Source of the DNA: Alkalihalobacillus pseudalcaliphilus
Lineage (GTDB): Bacteria; Bacillota; Bacilli; Bacillales; Bacillaceae_D
Direction: 5' to 3'
NCBI RefSeq assembly: GCF_028610675.1
Contig: NZ_JAQQWS010000005.1
Coordinates: 186,001 to 250,000 of the forward strand
Length of the DNA stretch: 64,000 nucleotides
This document shows, in pieces, positions 43,381 to 50,308 of the stretch. The notes under the pieces are model-generated. The model did not search any database and was not told the DNA's origin. It was given only the letters and a program-made list of their open reading frames with translations. Position 1 is the stretch's first letter. Every line of letters starts with the position of its first letter. A program made the translations under genes and the position numbers.

Positions 43381-44100
43381 ATGAAAAAGATGAAATTAAG
43401 ACTTACACTTTTTTGGTATAAAATCATGCACCGTCTCGGAATGAAATCCGATGAAATATATTACATAGGTGGTAGTGAAGCTTTGCCACCTCCATTAACA
43501 AAAGAAGAGGAAGCACATCTCCTGCAGAAGTTGCCTAGTGGTGACAAAGCCGTCCGTTCAGTACTAATTGAACGAAACCTCAGACTGGTCGTTTACATTG
43601 CAAGGAAGTTTGAGAATACAGGAATCAATATCGAAGATTTAATTAGTATCGGTACAATCGGTTTAATCAAAGCCGTCAATACATTTAATCCAGAAAAAAA
43701 AATTAAATTAGCTACGTATGCTTCGAGATGTATTGAAAATGAAATTCTTATGTATTTACGAAGAAATAATAAAACTCGTTCCGAAGTATCTTTTGATGAG
43801 CCACTAAATATTGATTGGGATGGCAATGAATTATTACTTTCCGATGTCCTAGGAACAGAGGAAGACATCATTACAAAAGGAATTGAAGACAAAGTAGACA
43901 GGAAGTTACTTGTTAAAGCCTTACACACACTGAATGAGCGAGAAAAACAAATCATGGAGCTTCGATTTGGTCTTGCGGGTGATGAAGAAAAAACACAGAA
44001 AGATGTGGCGGATATGTTAGGTATCTCACAATCCTATATTTCTCGACTAGAAAAACGAATTATTAAACGACTACAAAAGGAATTTAACAAAATGGTGTAA
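43381..44100 (+). CDS. sigE: RNA polymerase sigma-E factor (pro-form)
   Basis: 239 residues, the same length as in B. subtilis. The N-terminal pro-sequence (about 27 residues, MKKMKLRLTLFWYKIMHRLGMKSDE) precedes YYIGGSEALPPPL, the region cut by SpoIIGA. Region 2 (NLRLVVYIARKFENTGINIEDLISIGTIGLIKAV) and region 4 (LNEREKQIMELRFGL...SQSYISRLEKRIIKRL) are nearly identical to the family. It directs mother-cell transcription. AAAGGAGG before the ATG. Confidence 0.98.
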   Translation: MKKMKLRLTLFWYKIMHRLGMKSDEIYYIGGSEALPPPLTKEEEAHLLQKLPSGDKAVRSVLIERNLRLVVYIARKFENTGINIEDLISIGTIGLIKAVNTFNPEKKIKLATYASRCIENEILMYLRRNNKTRSEVSFDEPLNIDWDGNELLLSDVLGTEEDIITKGIEDKVDRKLLVKALHTLNEREKQIMELRFGLAGDEEKTQKDVADMLGISQSYISRLEKRIIKRLQKEFNKMV

Positions 44101-44159
44101 ATCGGTCTATTACTATGATGAACACAGCATGTCATCTATAACTACAACCAATAAGTGAA

Positions 44160-44295
44160 GAACTCCTGTGAGACATAGTGTCAAAGTTGAGACCTTAGGT
44201 TGCACTGGTTAACTGAGTGCCACTCAACTGTCTCGGAGCATAATTTTCGGTAGCGACGAGTAACGCTCCATGTTCGCACTAACTTCCATACAAAA
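44160..44295. repeat. GC-rich dispersed repeat, copy 2, between sigE and sigG
   Basis: The right half (CGGAGCATAATTTTCGGTAG, then CAACGCTCC-like ACGCTCCATGTTCGCAC) matches the copy at 2505-2667; the left half is diverged. It ends in ACTTCCATACAAAA (44282-44295) and is joined directly to the next element. Confidence 0.7.
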
Positions 44296-44508
44296 CCCAC
44301 ATGGCGTAGCCCCATTCACTTCGCCACCTACAAAGATAAAAGAAGTGGCGACATCTTAAACATTTGGCCCTTCATACAACTCCATCACCATTAGGAGTCG
44401 CACGCACAAAAAAGGGAGCAGTCTCCCGCTTAGGTCATCTATCGTAAGATGGATGACCAGCTAACGTCAAGGCACAACCCATCGCTCCTAAGTAACTTTC
44501 ATACAAAA
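44296..44508. repeat. Dispersed structured intergenic element between sigE and sigG
   Basis: Full-length copy. Stem 1: CGCCAC (44322-44327) with GTGGCG (44345-44350). Stem 2: GTCATC (44434-44439) with GATGAC (44452-44457), extended by one G-C. Ends in ACTTTCATACAAAA (44495-44508). The rest of the 550-bp gap holds nothing else except the sigG promoter. Confidence 0.8.
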
Positions 44509-44581
44509 AAATAATTACGACGTTTCGTTATTGTCATAGCATAGCTTCTTCCAAATTATGTGTAAAAAAGGGAATGAAGCT

Positions 44582-44612
44582 GTGCATATTTTTTCCTGCT
44601 GAGGAGATACTT
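44582..44612 (+). promoter_or_regulatory. Sigma-F/sigma-G type promoter for sigG
   Basis: GCATA at 44584-44588 (within GTGCATA), 14 bases, GGAGATACTT at 44603-44612. The spacing equals that of the csfG-like promoter. The known regulation of spoIIIG (sigma-F, then sigma-G) fits. Confidence 0.65.
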
Positions 44613-44651
44613 ATTTTGACATCATCTCCCGAGTCAGGAGGGTAAGAAGAA

Positions 44652-45437
44652 GTGACACGAAATAAAGTTGAAATATGCGGTGTAGATACATCAAAGTTAC
44701 CAGTATTAAAAAACTCAGAAATGCGTGAATTGTTTGTTGAGCTACAAGCAGGTGATTATAGTGCAAGAGAGAAACTCGTAAATGGTAATTTGAGGTTAGT
44801 CTTAAGTGTGATTCAACGCTTTAACAATCGCGGTGAATTTGTTGATGATTTATTTCAAGTTGGTTGTATTGGCTTAATGAAATCAATTGATAATTTTGAT
44901 TTAGGTCAGAATGTCAAGTTCTCAACCTATGCCGTTCCGATGATTATCGGAGAAATTCGTCGCTATTTACGAGATAATAATCCGATTCGTGTTTCTCGCT
45001 CGTTACGAGATATTGCCTATAAAGCTTTGCAAGTACGTGATCAATTGATGGCTGAAAAGAAACGAGAAAAAGAACCAACTGTTCAAGAAATAGCCAAAAT
45101 ATTAGAAGTGCCAAAGGAAGATGTCGTTTTTGCCTTAGATGCCATTCAAGATCCAGTATCTCTCTTTGAACCGATTTATAATGATGGTGGCGATCCGATT
45201 TTTGTGATGGATCAAATCAGTGACGAACGTAATAAAGACATTAATTGGGTCGAAGAAATTGCCTTAAAAGAGGCGATGGTACGTTTAAACGACAGAGAGA
45301 AAATGATATTAAATATGCGTTTTTATCAAGGTAAAACACAAATGGAAGTAGCAGATGAAATTGGCATTTCCCAAGCGCAAGTTTCAAGACTAGAAAAGGC
45401 TGCTATCCAACAAATGAACAAACATGCTCAAAGTTAA
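44652..45437 (+). CDS. sigG: RNA polymerase sigma-G factor
   Basis: 261 residues. N terminus RNKVEICGVDTSKLPVLK is specific for sigma-G. Region 2 (NLRLVLSVIQRFNNRGEFVDDLFQVGCIGLMKSIDNF), region 3 and region 4 (LNDREKMILNMRFYQGKTQMEVADEIGISQAQVSRLEKAAI) are complete. It drives late forespore transcription. GTG start with AGGAGGGT 11 bases before. It stands alone between terminators and repeat elements. Confidence 0.98.
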   Translation: MTRNKVEICGVDTSKLPVLKNSEMRELFVELQAGDYSAREKLVNGNLRLVLSVIQRFNNRGEFVDDLFQVGCIGLMKSIDNFDLGQNVKFSTYAVPMIIGEIRRYLRDNNPIRVSRSLRDIAYKALQVRDQLMAEKKREKEPTVQEIAKILEVPKEDVVFALDAIQDPVSLFEPIYNDGGDPIFVMDQISDERNKDINWVEEIALKEAMVRLNDREKMILNMRFYQGKTQMEVADEIGISQAQVSRLEKAAIQQMNKHAQS

Positions 45438-45448
45438 TAGATGAATCC

Positions 45449-45487
45449 AAAACTACCTGAATGTATGCGTGCATCGGGTAGTTTTTT
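45449..45487 (+). terminator. Terminator of sigG
   Basis: AAAACTACC...GGTAGTTTT outer stem with T6. Confidence 0.85.
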
Positions 45488-45555
45488 ATATGGAAGTTCG
45501 CTACAGGCGATAGTTCGTTCCTTAGGATATCGCTATGGGAATGGGGGCATGCTTT

Positions 45556-45636
45556 CCACAGATTGACACGGAGCATGATTTTCGGTAGCGGCAATTAGTG
45601 CTCCGCATTCCAGCGTTAGCCAACTTTTATACAAAA
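45556..45636. repeat. GC-rich dispersed repeat, right half only, between sigG and ylmC
   Basis: CGGAGCATGATTTTCGGTAGC followed by a diverged segment and ACTTTTATACAAAA (45623-45636). The remainder of the sigG-ylmC gap (45488-45555 and 45637-45769) shows no gene. Confidence 0.65.
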
Positions 45637-45769
45637 ATATAAAAGGCAACCAAATAAGGAGAGTTACTTACCACCACTATGGACGTGGAAACTTTATACA
45701 ATTTTGCACTCAGAAAGATTATTTCATTTTTACTTCCTTTGATAAAATCGTGATTTTAGTTAGGTATAG

Positions 45770-45796
45770 ATATTTTAAGGATGTCCTGCATATAGT
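45770..45796 (+). promoter_or_regulatory. Candidate sigma-E promoter for ylmC
   Basis: ATATT (45770-45774), 14 bases, CATATAGT (45789-45796): full fit to the core of the sigma-E -35 and to the -10 pattern CATANANT, 35 bp before ylmC. Confidence 0.55.
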
Positions 45797-45830
45797 GGTT
45801 GTAAGACATGTAAAAAGGATGGGGATTTTA

Positions 45831-46124
45831 ATGATGAAAATATCTGATTTACAATCAAAAGATATCGTAAATATGGAAAATGGTCGACGTCTTGGACATG
45901 TGACCGACTTAGATATTAACTTAACTACTGGTAGAATTGAAGCGATGATTATTAATGGCACAAATAAGGTGATGGGTTTACTTGGACGAAATGAAGCAGA
46001 GGTCATCATACCATGGGATAACATCATTAAAATTGGCTCGGATGTCATTATTGTAGAAGTTCCTGAATCGATCAAAGCATTTTCTGACAACGCTTTTCGG
46101 CAATCACAAACAAAAAGGCGGTAA
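45831..46124 (+). CDS. ylmC: YlmC/YmxH family PRC-barrel protein
   Basis: 97 residues, one PRC-barrel: MKISDLQSKDIVNMENGRRLGHVTDLDINLTTGRIEAMII, GLLGRNEAEVIIPWDNIIKIGSDVIIVE. The family (YlmC, YmxH) is found in spore formers and has no firm function. ATG at 45831 with AAGGATGGGG before it; ATG 45834 is also possible. The frame extends upstream to 45750 without a start signal. B. subtilis has ylmA before it; that gene is absent here. Confidence 0.85.
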   Translation: MMKISDLQSKDIVNMENGRRLGHVTDLDINLTTGRIEAMIINGTNKVMGLLGRNEAEVIIPWDNIIKIGSDVIIVEVPESIKAFSDNAFRQSQTKRR

Positions 46125-46218
46125 ATGGTGAAGAAAGTCGTTTATTGGTTATGTTATCTTATGGTAAAATAAATGTGTATGAGGTAAATATATTTTGTAA
46201 TAAAGGAGCGGGGATGGC

Positions 46219-47049
46219 GTGACAGAACCATTTGTTCAAGAACACGATCAATTACTTCAGTTAAAGCCTTGGGTAGCCGATAATAAAGATCTAATAGCCG
46301 GCTTTACGACAAAAAATGGGGGTAACAGTACAGGCCATTTTCTCTCCTTAAATATGGGTTTTCATGTTCCAGATCTACAAGAGCATGTTCAAAAGAATCG
46401 TCAAATGGTGGCGGGAATCTTAGGGGTTCCCCTCGATTCTTGGGTAAGTTCTGAGCAGGTTCATGAAGCTTCGATTAAGAAAATAACGGAAGAGGATAAA
46501 GGCAAGGGTGCAAGGTATCTGGATACAGCGATTAAAAGCACAGATGGTCTGTATACGGATCAGTCGAATATCCTTTTGACGAGCCTTTACGCTGACTGTG
46601 TACCGCTCTATTATCGATCAAAAACAAAACCTTTTATTGGTTTGGCACATGCTGGTTGGAAAGGGACCGTTTTGGGTATAGGTACTAAGATGCTATCTAT
46701 TTGGGAGAAAGAAGAGCAAGTTCCACTCGACCAAATAGAAGTGGCTATTGGCCCGTGCATTAGCCAAAATGCTTATGAAGTTGATACATATGTGGCTGAA
46801 AGAGTAGCTGCGCAATTCGGTGAAGAGCAATTAAAAGAAGTGACGGTTCAAACAAGGCCTGGTCATTATTTATTAGATTTAAGGAAACTTCATTACTTAC
46901 GTTTTCTTGATTATGGATTAAAGAAAGAGCAAATCTATCAGTCATCATTTTGCACGCATGATGAGGATTCTTTGTTTTTCTCACATCGTAGAGATCAAGG
47001 TAAGACAGGAAGGTTAATGAGTTTTATCGGACGGGTGGTATGTAAGTGA
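46219..47049 (+). CDS. pgeF: Peptidoglycan editing factor PgeF (YlmD)
   Basis: 276 residues of the multicopper polyphenol oxidoreductase-like DUF152 family. Metal site residues are in SSEQVHEASIKKI (His), LYADCVPLYY (Cys) and GLAHAGWKGTVLGI (His). The family hydrolyses wrongly L-Ser-loaded UDP-MurNAc; purine nucleoside activity has also been described. GTG start, AAAGGAGCGGGG before it. Stop overlaps the ylmE ATG (TGATG). Confidence 0.9.
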   Translation: MTEPFVQEHDQLLQLKPWVADNKDLIAGFTTKNGGNSTGHFLSLNMGFHVPDLQEHVQKNRQMVAGILGVPLDSWVSSEQVHEASIKKITEEDKGKGARYLDTAIKSTDGLYTDQSNILLTSLYADCVPLYYRSKTKPFIGLAHAGWKGTVLGIGTKMLSIWEKEEQVPLDQIEVAIGPCISQNAYEVDTYVAERVAAQFGEEQLKEVTVQTRPGHYLLDLRKLHYLRFLDYGLKKEQIYQSSFCTHDEDSLFFSHRRDQGKTGRLMSFIGRVVCK

Positions 47050-47738
47050 TGAGTGTAGATGTATCAAAAAATGTACAAGAGTTACAAGAACATATAACAG
47101 CTATATGCCAAAAGGTTGAAAGGCATGTAGAAGAAATCAAGGTAATTGCCGTAACGAAATATGTGAGTGAAGATACAACAGTTGCTGCCCTTCGTGCTGG
47201 AATCGAACATATCGGTGAAAATCGAGCGGAAGAGGGTGTGCAAAAATGGCAAGCACTTGGTCAACAAGGTACTTGGCATTTTATCGGTTCTTTGCAATCA
47301 AAAAAAGTGAAACATGTGATTGATAAGTTTGATTATTTTCATTCACTTGATAGACTTTCCTTAGCGAAGGAAATGGACAAGCGTGCCAATAAGGGACAAA
47401 AAGTTCGGTGCTTTGTTCAGGTAAACGTCTCAGGAGAAGAAACCAAATCAGGTGTAACGGCGGAAGAGCTTTTTAGCTTTATAGAACAGTTAGCTGAATT
47501 TGAGGCGATTGAAGTTGTCGGTTTAATGACGATGGCCCCATTTTATGATGACCCTGAATTAACGCGACCGATTTTTCGTCATCTACGTGAACTGAAAGAA
47601 GAAATTGAACGAAAGCAATATCGACATGCCCCGTGTCATGAACTATCAATGGGCATGTCGAATGATTATCATGTTGCATTAGAAGAAGGAGCAACATTCA
47701 TCCGTGTTGGAACAGCTTTGGTCGGTAAAGAATACTAA
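47049..47738 (+). CDS. ylmE: YggS family PLP-binding protein YlmE
   Basis: 229 residues of the PLP homeostasis family. The PLP lysine is in IKVIAVTKYVSEDTT (near residue 36), followed by IGENRAEEG, WHFIGSLQSKKV, VGLMTMAPF and the phosphate site LSMGMSNDYHVALEEGATFIRVGTALVG. ATG at 47049 overlaps the pgeF stop; GTG 47046 is also in frame. Belongs to the ylm division operon. Confidence 0.92.
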   Translation: MSVDVSKNVQELQEHITAICQKVERHVEEIKVIAVTKYVSEDTTVAALRAGIEHIGENRAEEGVQKWQALGQQGTWHFIGSLQSKKVKHVIDKFDYFHSLDRLSLAKEMDKRANKGQKVRCFVQVNVSGEETKSGVTAEELFSFIEQLAEFEAIEVVGLMTMAPFYDDPELTRPIFRHLRELKEEIERKQYRHAPCHELSMGMSNDYHVALEEGATFIRVGTALVGKEY

Positions 47739-47765
47739 TCGATATCGATATAGGAGGGAAAAGTG

Positions 47766-48257
47766 ATGAGCATTAAATCGAAATTTAAACGTTATTTTGA
47801 ATTAGAGGATGATGTGCAGGAATATGAAGAATTTGTGAATGAAGAAACCTCATATGAGGAGCCGAAGACGAGAAAGACACGTTCACAGCAGTCATTTTCT
47901 TCACCTGCTCAAGCACAGACTTCATCCAAAGCAAAAGAACCAGGTAGTGGTCAAAATGTTGTCAGTTTACAAAGCATCCAAAAAAGTGCTTCAAAAGTCA
48001 TTCTTTTTGAGCCTAGAACGTATGATGAAGCACAAGACATTGCCGATCATTTGAAAAATCGAAAAGCAGTTATCATTAATTTACAACGAATTTCTCATGA
48101 ACAAGCAAAGCGAATAGTCGATTTTTTAAGTGGAACAGTGTATGCTATTGGTGGGGATATTCAAAAGCTAGGTGGGAATATCTTTTTATGTACCCCAGAT
48201 AATGTTGATGTATCTGGTACAATTACAGATATGGTACAGGAGCAATTTCAAAATTAG
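47766..48257 (+). CDS. sepF: Cell division protein SepF
   Basis: 163 residues. N-terminal amphipathic membrane-binding helix (MSIKSKFKRYFEL), an unstructured linker and the SepF core (SKVILFEPRTYDEAQDIADHLKNRKAVIINLQRI, then VDFLSGTVYAIGGDIQKLGGNIFLCTP, about 80-155). It bundles FtsZ filaments. TAGGAGGG before the ATG at 47766. Confidence 0.96.
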   Translation: MSIKSKFKRYFELEDDVQEYEEFVNEETSYEEPKTRKTRSQQSFSSPAQAQTSSKAKEPGSGQNVVSLQSIQKSASKVILFEPRTYDEAQDIADHLKNRKAVIINLQRISHEQAKRIVDFLSGTVYAIGGDIQKLGGNIFLCTPDNVDVSGTITDMVQEQFQN

Positions 48258-48287
48258 AGTTGCTCATTTATAAAGGTGGTGAGTTTT

Positions 48288-48551
48288 TTGTTACAGATGA
48301 TTGGATCGATGATATCGAATTTAATGGTTATGTATTCATTCTTAGTGATTATCTATATTTTTATGAGTTGGTTCCCTAATGCAAGAGAGTCTTCTTTTGG
48401 TCAATTTTTAGGCTCCATTGTTGAACCATTTCTAGAACCATTTAGAAGAATCATTCCACCGTTAGGTATGATTGACCTCTCACCAATTGTTGCAATTATC
48501 GTATTAAGGATTGCTTCTCAAGGTGTGTTGGTTTTATTTGGACTTCGTTAG
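48288..48551 (+). CDS. ylmG: YlmG, YggT family membrane protein
   Basis: 87 residues from a TTG at 48288, which fits AAAGGTGGTGAG a few bases upstream; the in-frame GTG codons at 48276 and 48279 lie inside that ribosome binding site, so the start is uncertain. Two membrane helices around YIFMSWFPNARESSFGQFLGSIVEPFLEPFRRIIPPLGMIDLSPIV, the YggT hallmark. Division-linked, exact role unknown. Confidence 0.88.
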   Translation: MLQMIGSMISNLMVMYSFLVIIYIFMSWFPNARESSFGQFLGSIVEPFLEPFRRIIPPLGMIDLSPIVAIIVLRIASQGVLVLFGLR

Positions 48552-48564
48552 AAAATGAAATGGA

Positions 48565-49347
48565 GTGAGCAAGATTTCCATCTATCAGCATTTTAGAGAA
48601 GAGGAACGAGTTTTTGTTGATCAAGTTCTCTCTTGGAAAGAAGAAGTAAAGGATTTCTATAAAGAAAGGCTCACTGATTTTTTAAATCCACGTGAGCAAG
48701 AAATCTTAGCGACAATAATTGGAACAGATGATGAATTGCGACTTTCTTTTTTTGGTGGACGCTTTGAGGTTGAACGAAAGCGAGCCTTGCTTACACCTGT
48801 TTTTATTGAGCACTGCGAGCAAGACTATGACTGTGTCCTTTTTGAATTAAACTATCCGAGTAAATTTGTGACACTTAGTCATCGTGATATATTAGGTTCA
48901 TTAATGTCTGTCGGCTTAAAGCGTGAAAAGTTTGGTGATATCTTGATTATGGATAACCGTATACAACTAATTGTGGCAAAAGAAACGGCCTTATATGTAG
49001 AATCCAATGTGACATCGATTGGAAAAGCAACAGTTTCACTAGAAGCGCTCTATTTTTCTGAACAAATGAACGCGGTAGAAACATGGCGGCAACAATCAGG
49101 AACGGTTTCTTCTTTGCGCCTCGATGTGATTTTGGCTGAAATATATCGAGTGTCACGCTCGAAATTAGAGCCCTATTTCACAAAAGGTTATGTAAAGGTA
49201 AATTGGAAATTGATCGAGTCAGGCTCTTTTCAAGTAGAAGCAGGTGATCATTTTTCGGTACGTGGATTGGGAAGAAGCCAGCTCGTTTCTATTGAAGGTA
49301 AGACAAAAAAAGATAAAGTCCGTATTTTGTACCAAACGAAGCATTAG
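48565..49347 (+). CDS. ylmH: YlmH (RqcP), S4-domain RNA-binding protein
   Basis: 260 residues. N-terminal YlmH domains (about 1-175, YQHFREEERVFVDQV, DFLNPREQEIL) and a C-terminal S4 RNA-binding domain (SSLRLDVILAEIYRVSRSKLEPYFTKGYVKVNWKLI, about 180-250). In B. subtilis YlmH/RqcP works in ribosome quality control, keeping the P-site tRNA during alanine tailing. GTG start at 48565 gives MSKISIYQHF as in the family, although GGAG sits almost on it. Confidence 0.92.
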   Translation: MSKISIYQHFREEERVFVDQVLSWKEEVKDFYKERLTDFLNPREQEILATIIGTDDELRLSFFGGRFEVERKRALLTPVFIEHCEQDYDCVLFELNYPSKFVTLSHRDILGSLMSVGLKREKFGDILIMDNRIQLIVAKETALYVESNVTSIGKATVSLEALYFSEQMNAVETWRQQSGTVSSLRLDVILAEIYRVSRSKLEPYFTKGYVKVNWKLIESGSFQVEAGDHFSVRGLGRSQLVSIEGKTKKDKVRILYQTKH

Positions 49348-49448
49348 TTATTATGTTTAAAGGATAAAAAGAGGGTTTTAGAAAAACTTGTCGAATTAGC
49401 AATTAGGAGACAATGAACTTTAATAATAGATTGACGGAGGTGGCTAAT

Positions 49449-49940
49449 TTGCCTTTAACGCCATTAGATATTCATAATAAAGAATTTACAAGGGCTTTTC
49501 GTGGCTATGATGAAGATGAGGTAAATGAATTTTTAGACCAAGTAATTAAGGATTATGAATCCATTATTACAGAGAAAAAAGAGTTATTTACACAAGTTAA
49601 TGAGCTTGAGGAGAAACTTGAGCATTTTAAAAATATTGAAGAAACGTTAAATAAATCAATATTGGTTGCTCAAGAGTCTGCTGAAGAAGTAAGAAGAAAT
49701 GCTCAAAAAGAAGCACAACTTATCGTGAAGGAAGCCGAAAAAAATGCCGATCGTATTATAAACGATGCATTAAACAAATCACGTAAAGTGATGATTGAAA
49801 TGGAAGAAATCAAAAAACAGGCTTCTGTTTACAAAATGCGCTTCAAAATGTTAATTGAAGCTCAATTAGAGATGCTTCAAACCGATGATTGGGATCAGTT
49901 TGCGGTCGAGAAGGAAGAAGAAGAGCCTAGTAACTCATAA
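49449..49940 (+). CDS. divIVA: Cell pole and septum protein DivIVA
   Basis: 163 residues from the TTG at 49449 (MPLTPLDIHNKEFTRAFRGYDEDEVNEFLDQV), with GGAGGTGG five bases upstream; the frame upstream to 49413 is not needed. N-terminal membrane-curvature domain (1-55), then coiled coil with FKNIEETLNKSILVAQESAEEV, and an acidic tail. It marks negatively curved membrane and recruits Min and sporulation proteins. Confidence 0.96.
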   Translation: MPLTPLDIHNKEFTRAFRGYDEDEVNEFLDQVIKDYESIITEKKELFTQVNELEEKLEHFKNIEETLNKSILVAQESAEEVRRNAQKEAQLIVKEAEKNADRIINDALNKSRKVMIEMEEIKKQASVYKMRFKMLIEAQLEMLQTDDWDQFAVEKEEEEPSNS

Positions 49941-49946
49941 GCTCAC

Positions 49947-49975
49947 TTGCGATATCATCAAGTCTGTCATATAAT
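49947..49975 (+). promoter_or_regulatory. Sigma-A promoter for ileS
   Basis: TTGCGA, 17 bases, TATAAT, right behind divIVA; transcription would start near 49982. Confidence 0.85.
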
Positions 49976-49981
49976 ATGACT

Positions 49982-50240
49982 AATTTCAATAATTGAAAGA
50001 CGAGTATAAAGGATAGTAGCATAGCAAACGGTATATAGCGATTCGAGGATGGTGGGAGCTCGATTAACGTAGCTATTGTGAAATCACCTTTTAGTCTTAC
50101 TTCTGAAATATACATAGTAAGAGGTAACGTTTCATTCACGTTAAGGATGAAGAGTGGGCATGCTTTTGAGACATGCTCATTAGGGTGGTACCACGGGTAG
50201 TCTTCTCGTCCCTAACCTAGGGATAAGAGGACTTTTTTTA
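49982..50240 (+). promoter_or_regulatory. Ile-specific T-box riboswitch with terminator
   Basis: The T-box sequence AGGGTGGTACCACGGG is at 50182-50197. Stem I covers about 49990-50110; the likely specifier is ATC (Ile) at 50083-50085 in GTGAAATCACC. The terminator stem is at 50199-50236 (AGTCTTCTCGTCCCTA with TAGGGATAAGAGGACT) followed by T7. Uncharged tRNA-Ile is expected to stabilise the antiterminator and switch on ileS. Confidence 0.95.
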
Positions 50241-50308
50241 TTTGTCCAAAATAGAAGGAATGAGTTAACAACCAAGCTGCAAAGCGAAAAATGAAGGAGG
50301 GTTCAGTA

